Both the position numbers and the translations under genes were made by a program. DNA of 64,000 bases from Methylobacterium sp. 77 (lineage in GTDB: Bacteria > Pseudomonadota > Alphaproteobacteria > Rhizobiales > Beijerinckiaceae): NCBI RefSeq assembly GCF_000372825.1, contig NZ_KB910516.1, forward strand, positions 1,892,011 through 1,956,010. The letters are read 5' to 3'. Positions 63,086 to 64,000 of the stretch are shown piece by piece. The notes beneath the pieces were generated by a model. The model was not told where the DNA came from. It made no database searches and saw nothing but the letters and a program-made list of their open reading frames with translations. Within the stretch, counting starts at the first letter, position 1; each line of letters starts with the position of its first letter.

Positions 63086-64000
63086 TTCCGCAGAGTCCCC
63101 ATCTCGCTCTCCATCGACCGCAGGACGGTATGGCTTCCGGCAAGGTTGGCGGGCAGGCGGGCGACCGACATGGCGTCCACGCTTCCCGACCGGGCAGTCT
63201 CGCCGCCGGTCTTCGTGGTGCCCGCGTCCCCGGAGGTCGTGTCGGAGGCATCGAGCGCGTCGGTGTCGGGCGCGCTCGACTTGCCCTTCGTCTTGCCTTC
63301 CATGAAGTGCCAGGCCACCAGGCCCGGAACGCCGACCATGAGATCGGCCAGCCGCTTCACCAGGGAGAGCGCCAGGGCGGCCTCGGCGGGAATGTCGAAG
63401 ACGGCGCAGAGGGCGATGAGTCCGCCTTCCTGGGCACCGAGGGCACCGGGGACCGCGAAGGCCGCGCCGCGCACGGCCTGGGCCAAGCTCTCGATCACGA
63501 TCGCCTCGGCGACGCTGACCGGATAGCCCATGAAGTGAAGTGCCACGTAGACCTCGGCCGCGCCGATGATCCAGCCGATCATGTGCACGCCCATGGCGCC
63601 GACGACCCGCTTGGGCGAGGAATAAAGTCGGCGGAGATTGTCGTAGAGCACGTCCACGGCGCCGAGCGCCCGCCATTCGCGCGCGGCGGCGAAGCGGTTC
63701 AGCAGGGCCTGGATGATCCGGTGGCCGCTGCGGCGCTGGATCAGGAAGAAGGCGCCGAGCGCCGGGGCGGCGATGGCGAGGCCGCCGGCGACGGTGCGCA
63801 CGACCGGGCCGTCGCCGTGCAGCCAGGCGAGAAGGGCGACGCCGCCGACCGTGAAGAGGAACTGGGTGACGGCCTGGGTCATCAGGTCGACGAACATGCT
63901 GGCCCCGGCGAGGCCGCCGGACAGGCCGCGCTGCGCCAACAGCCGGGCGCCGACGAAGTCTCCGCCGACGGTCGCCACGGGAAGGAGCGTGTTGATGCCC
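63076..64000 (-). CDS. hpnL: hopanoid-associated membrane protein HpnL (5' end outside window)
   Basis: A partial gene; the coding frame runs past the window end at 64000 with no stop, so the N-terminus is missing. The visible part begins GINTLLPVATVGGDFVGARLL, a signature of the HpnL/AglD-like (UPF0104, lysylphosphatidylglycerol-synthase-TM-like) family, followed by several transmembrane helices and ALGAQEGGLIALCAVF. The last 75 residues are a polar, low-complexity tail rich in Thr, Gly, Asp and Ser. A flippase-like role is commonly proposed but unproven. Confidence 0.9.
   Translation of the reverse strand, partial: GINTLLPVATVGGDFVGARLLAQRGLSGGLAGASMFVDLMTQAVTQFLFTVGGVALLAWLHGDGPVVRTVAGGLAIAAPALGAFFLIQRRSGHRIIQALLNRFAAAREWRALGAVDVLYDNLRRLYSSPKRVVGAMGVHMIGWIIGAAEVYVALHFMGYPVSVAEAIVIESLAQAVRGAAFAVPGALGAQEGGLIALCAVFDIPAEAALALSLVKRLADLMVGVPGLVAWHFMEGKTKGKSSAPDTDALDASDTTSGDAGTTKTGGETARSGSVDAMSVARLPANLAGSHTVLRSMESEMGTLRKCA

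Overview
The window is high-GC alphaproteobacterial chromosome, most likely a Methylobacterium/Methylorubrum-type member of the Hyphomicrobiales. The evidence is a near-complete hopanoid cluster with the bacteriohopanetetrol-cyclitol-ether genes hpnI, hpnJ and hpnK, a serine-cycle-type glycerate 2-kinase next to pyruvate kinase, an Omp25/31-like outer-membrane barrel, and a cysteine-free L36. No phage, insertion sequence or CRISPR array was seen. Genus assignment is inference; no 16S rRNA is present.

Layout. 1-7.8 kb: small secreted protein, N-formylglutamate amidohydrolase, gckA, DUF1036 protein, an unlisted 46-aa basic protein, pyk, alpha/beta hydrolase, TPR protein, rpmJ. 7.8-14.9 kb: a type I secretion ABC transporter and fusion protein without visible cargo, a PilZ protein, a DUF1800/DUF1501 pair (Tat-exported), and tRNA-Val(GAC). 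15.2-24.6 kb: an AT-rich leader carrying an imperfect direct repeat, then a 2488-residue reducing type I polyketide synthase (KS-AT-DH-MT-like-ER-KR-ACP, no thioesterase) followed by an alpha-oxoamine-synthase-family enzyme. This is the most interesting system in the window. 24.7-26.3 kb: azlCD with a divergent Lrp/AsnC regulator. 26.4-34.1 kb: capsule locus (Wza-like lipoprotein, LTA-synthase-like sulfatase, KpsC-like, KpsS-like, SDR, formyltransferase fold). 34.1-40.6 kb: methyltransferase, outer-membrane barrel, secreted phospholipase-A2-like protein, ettA, small conserved protein, secreted DRGH nuclease, small lipoprotein.

40.8-64 kb: isoprenoid and hopanoid region. dxs supplies precursor. 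After a ParDE-like toxin-antitoxin pair comes the tightly overlapping operon hpnA-hpnC-hpnD-hpnE-shc, which makes squalene and hopene. A three-gene Tad-pilus-like operon on the other strand, whose first gene carries a repeat domain, separates shc from hpnG. hpnH and hpnG then extend hopene with the adenosyl-derived side chain; hpnN exports hopanoids; and the opposite-strand run hpnL(partial)-hpnM-hpnI-hpnJ-hpnK builds or moves the cyclitol ether headgroup.

Strong hairpins separate several convergent or terminal genes (567-612, 34936-34972, 53902-53936, 58524-58563). Two AT-rich islands (about 15240-15480 and 52975-53150) stand out from the GC-rich background, one before the polyketide synthase and one beside the pilus-like insertion.
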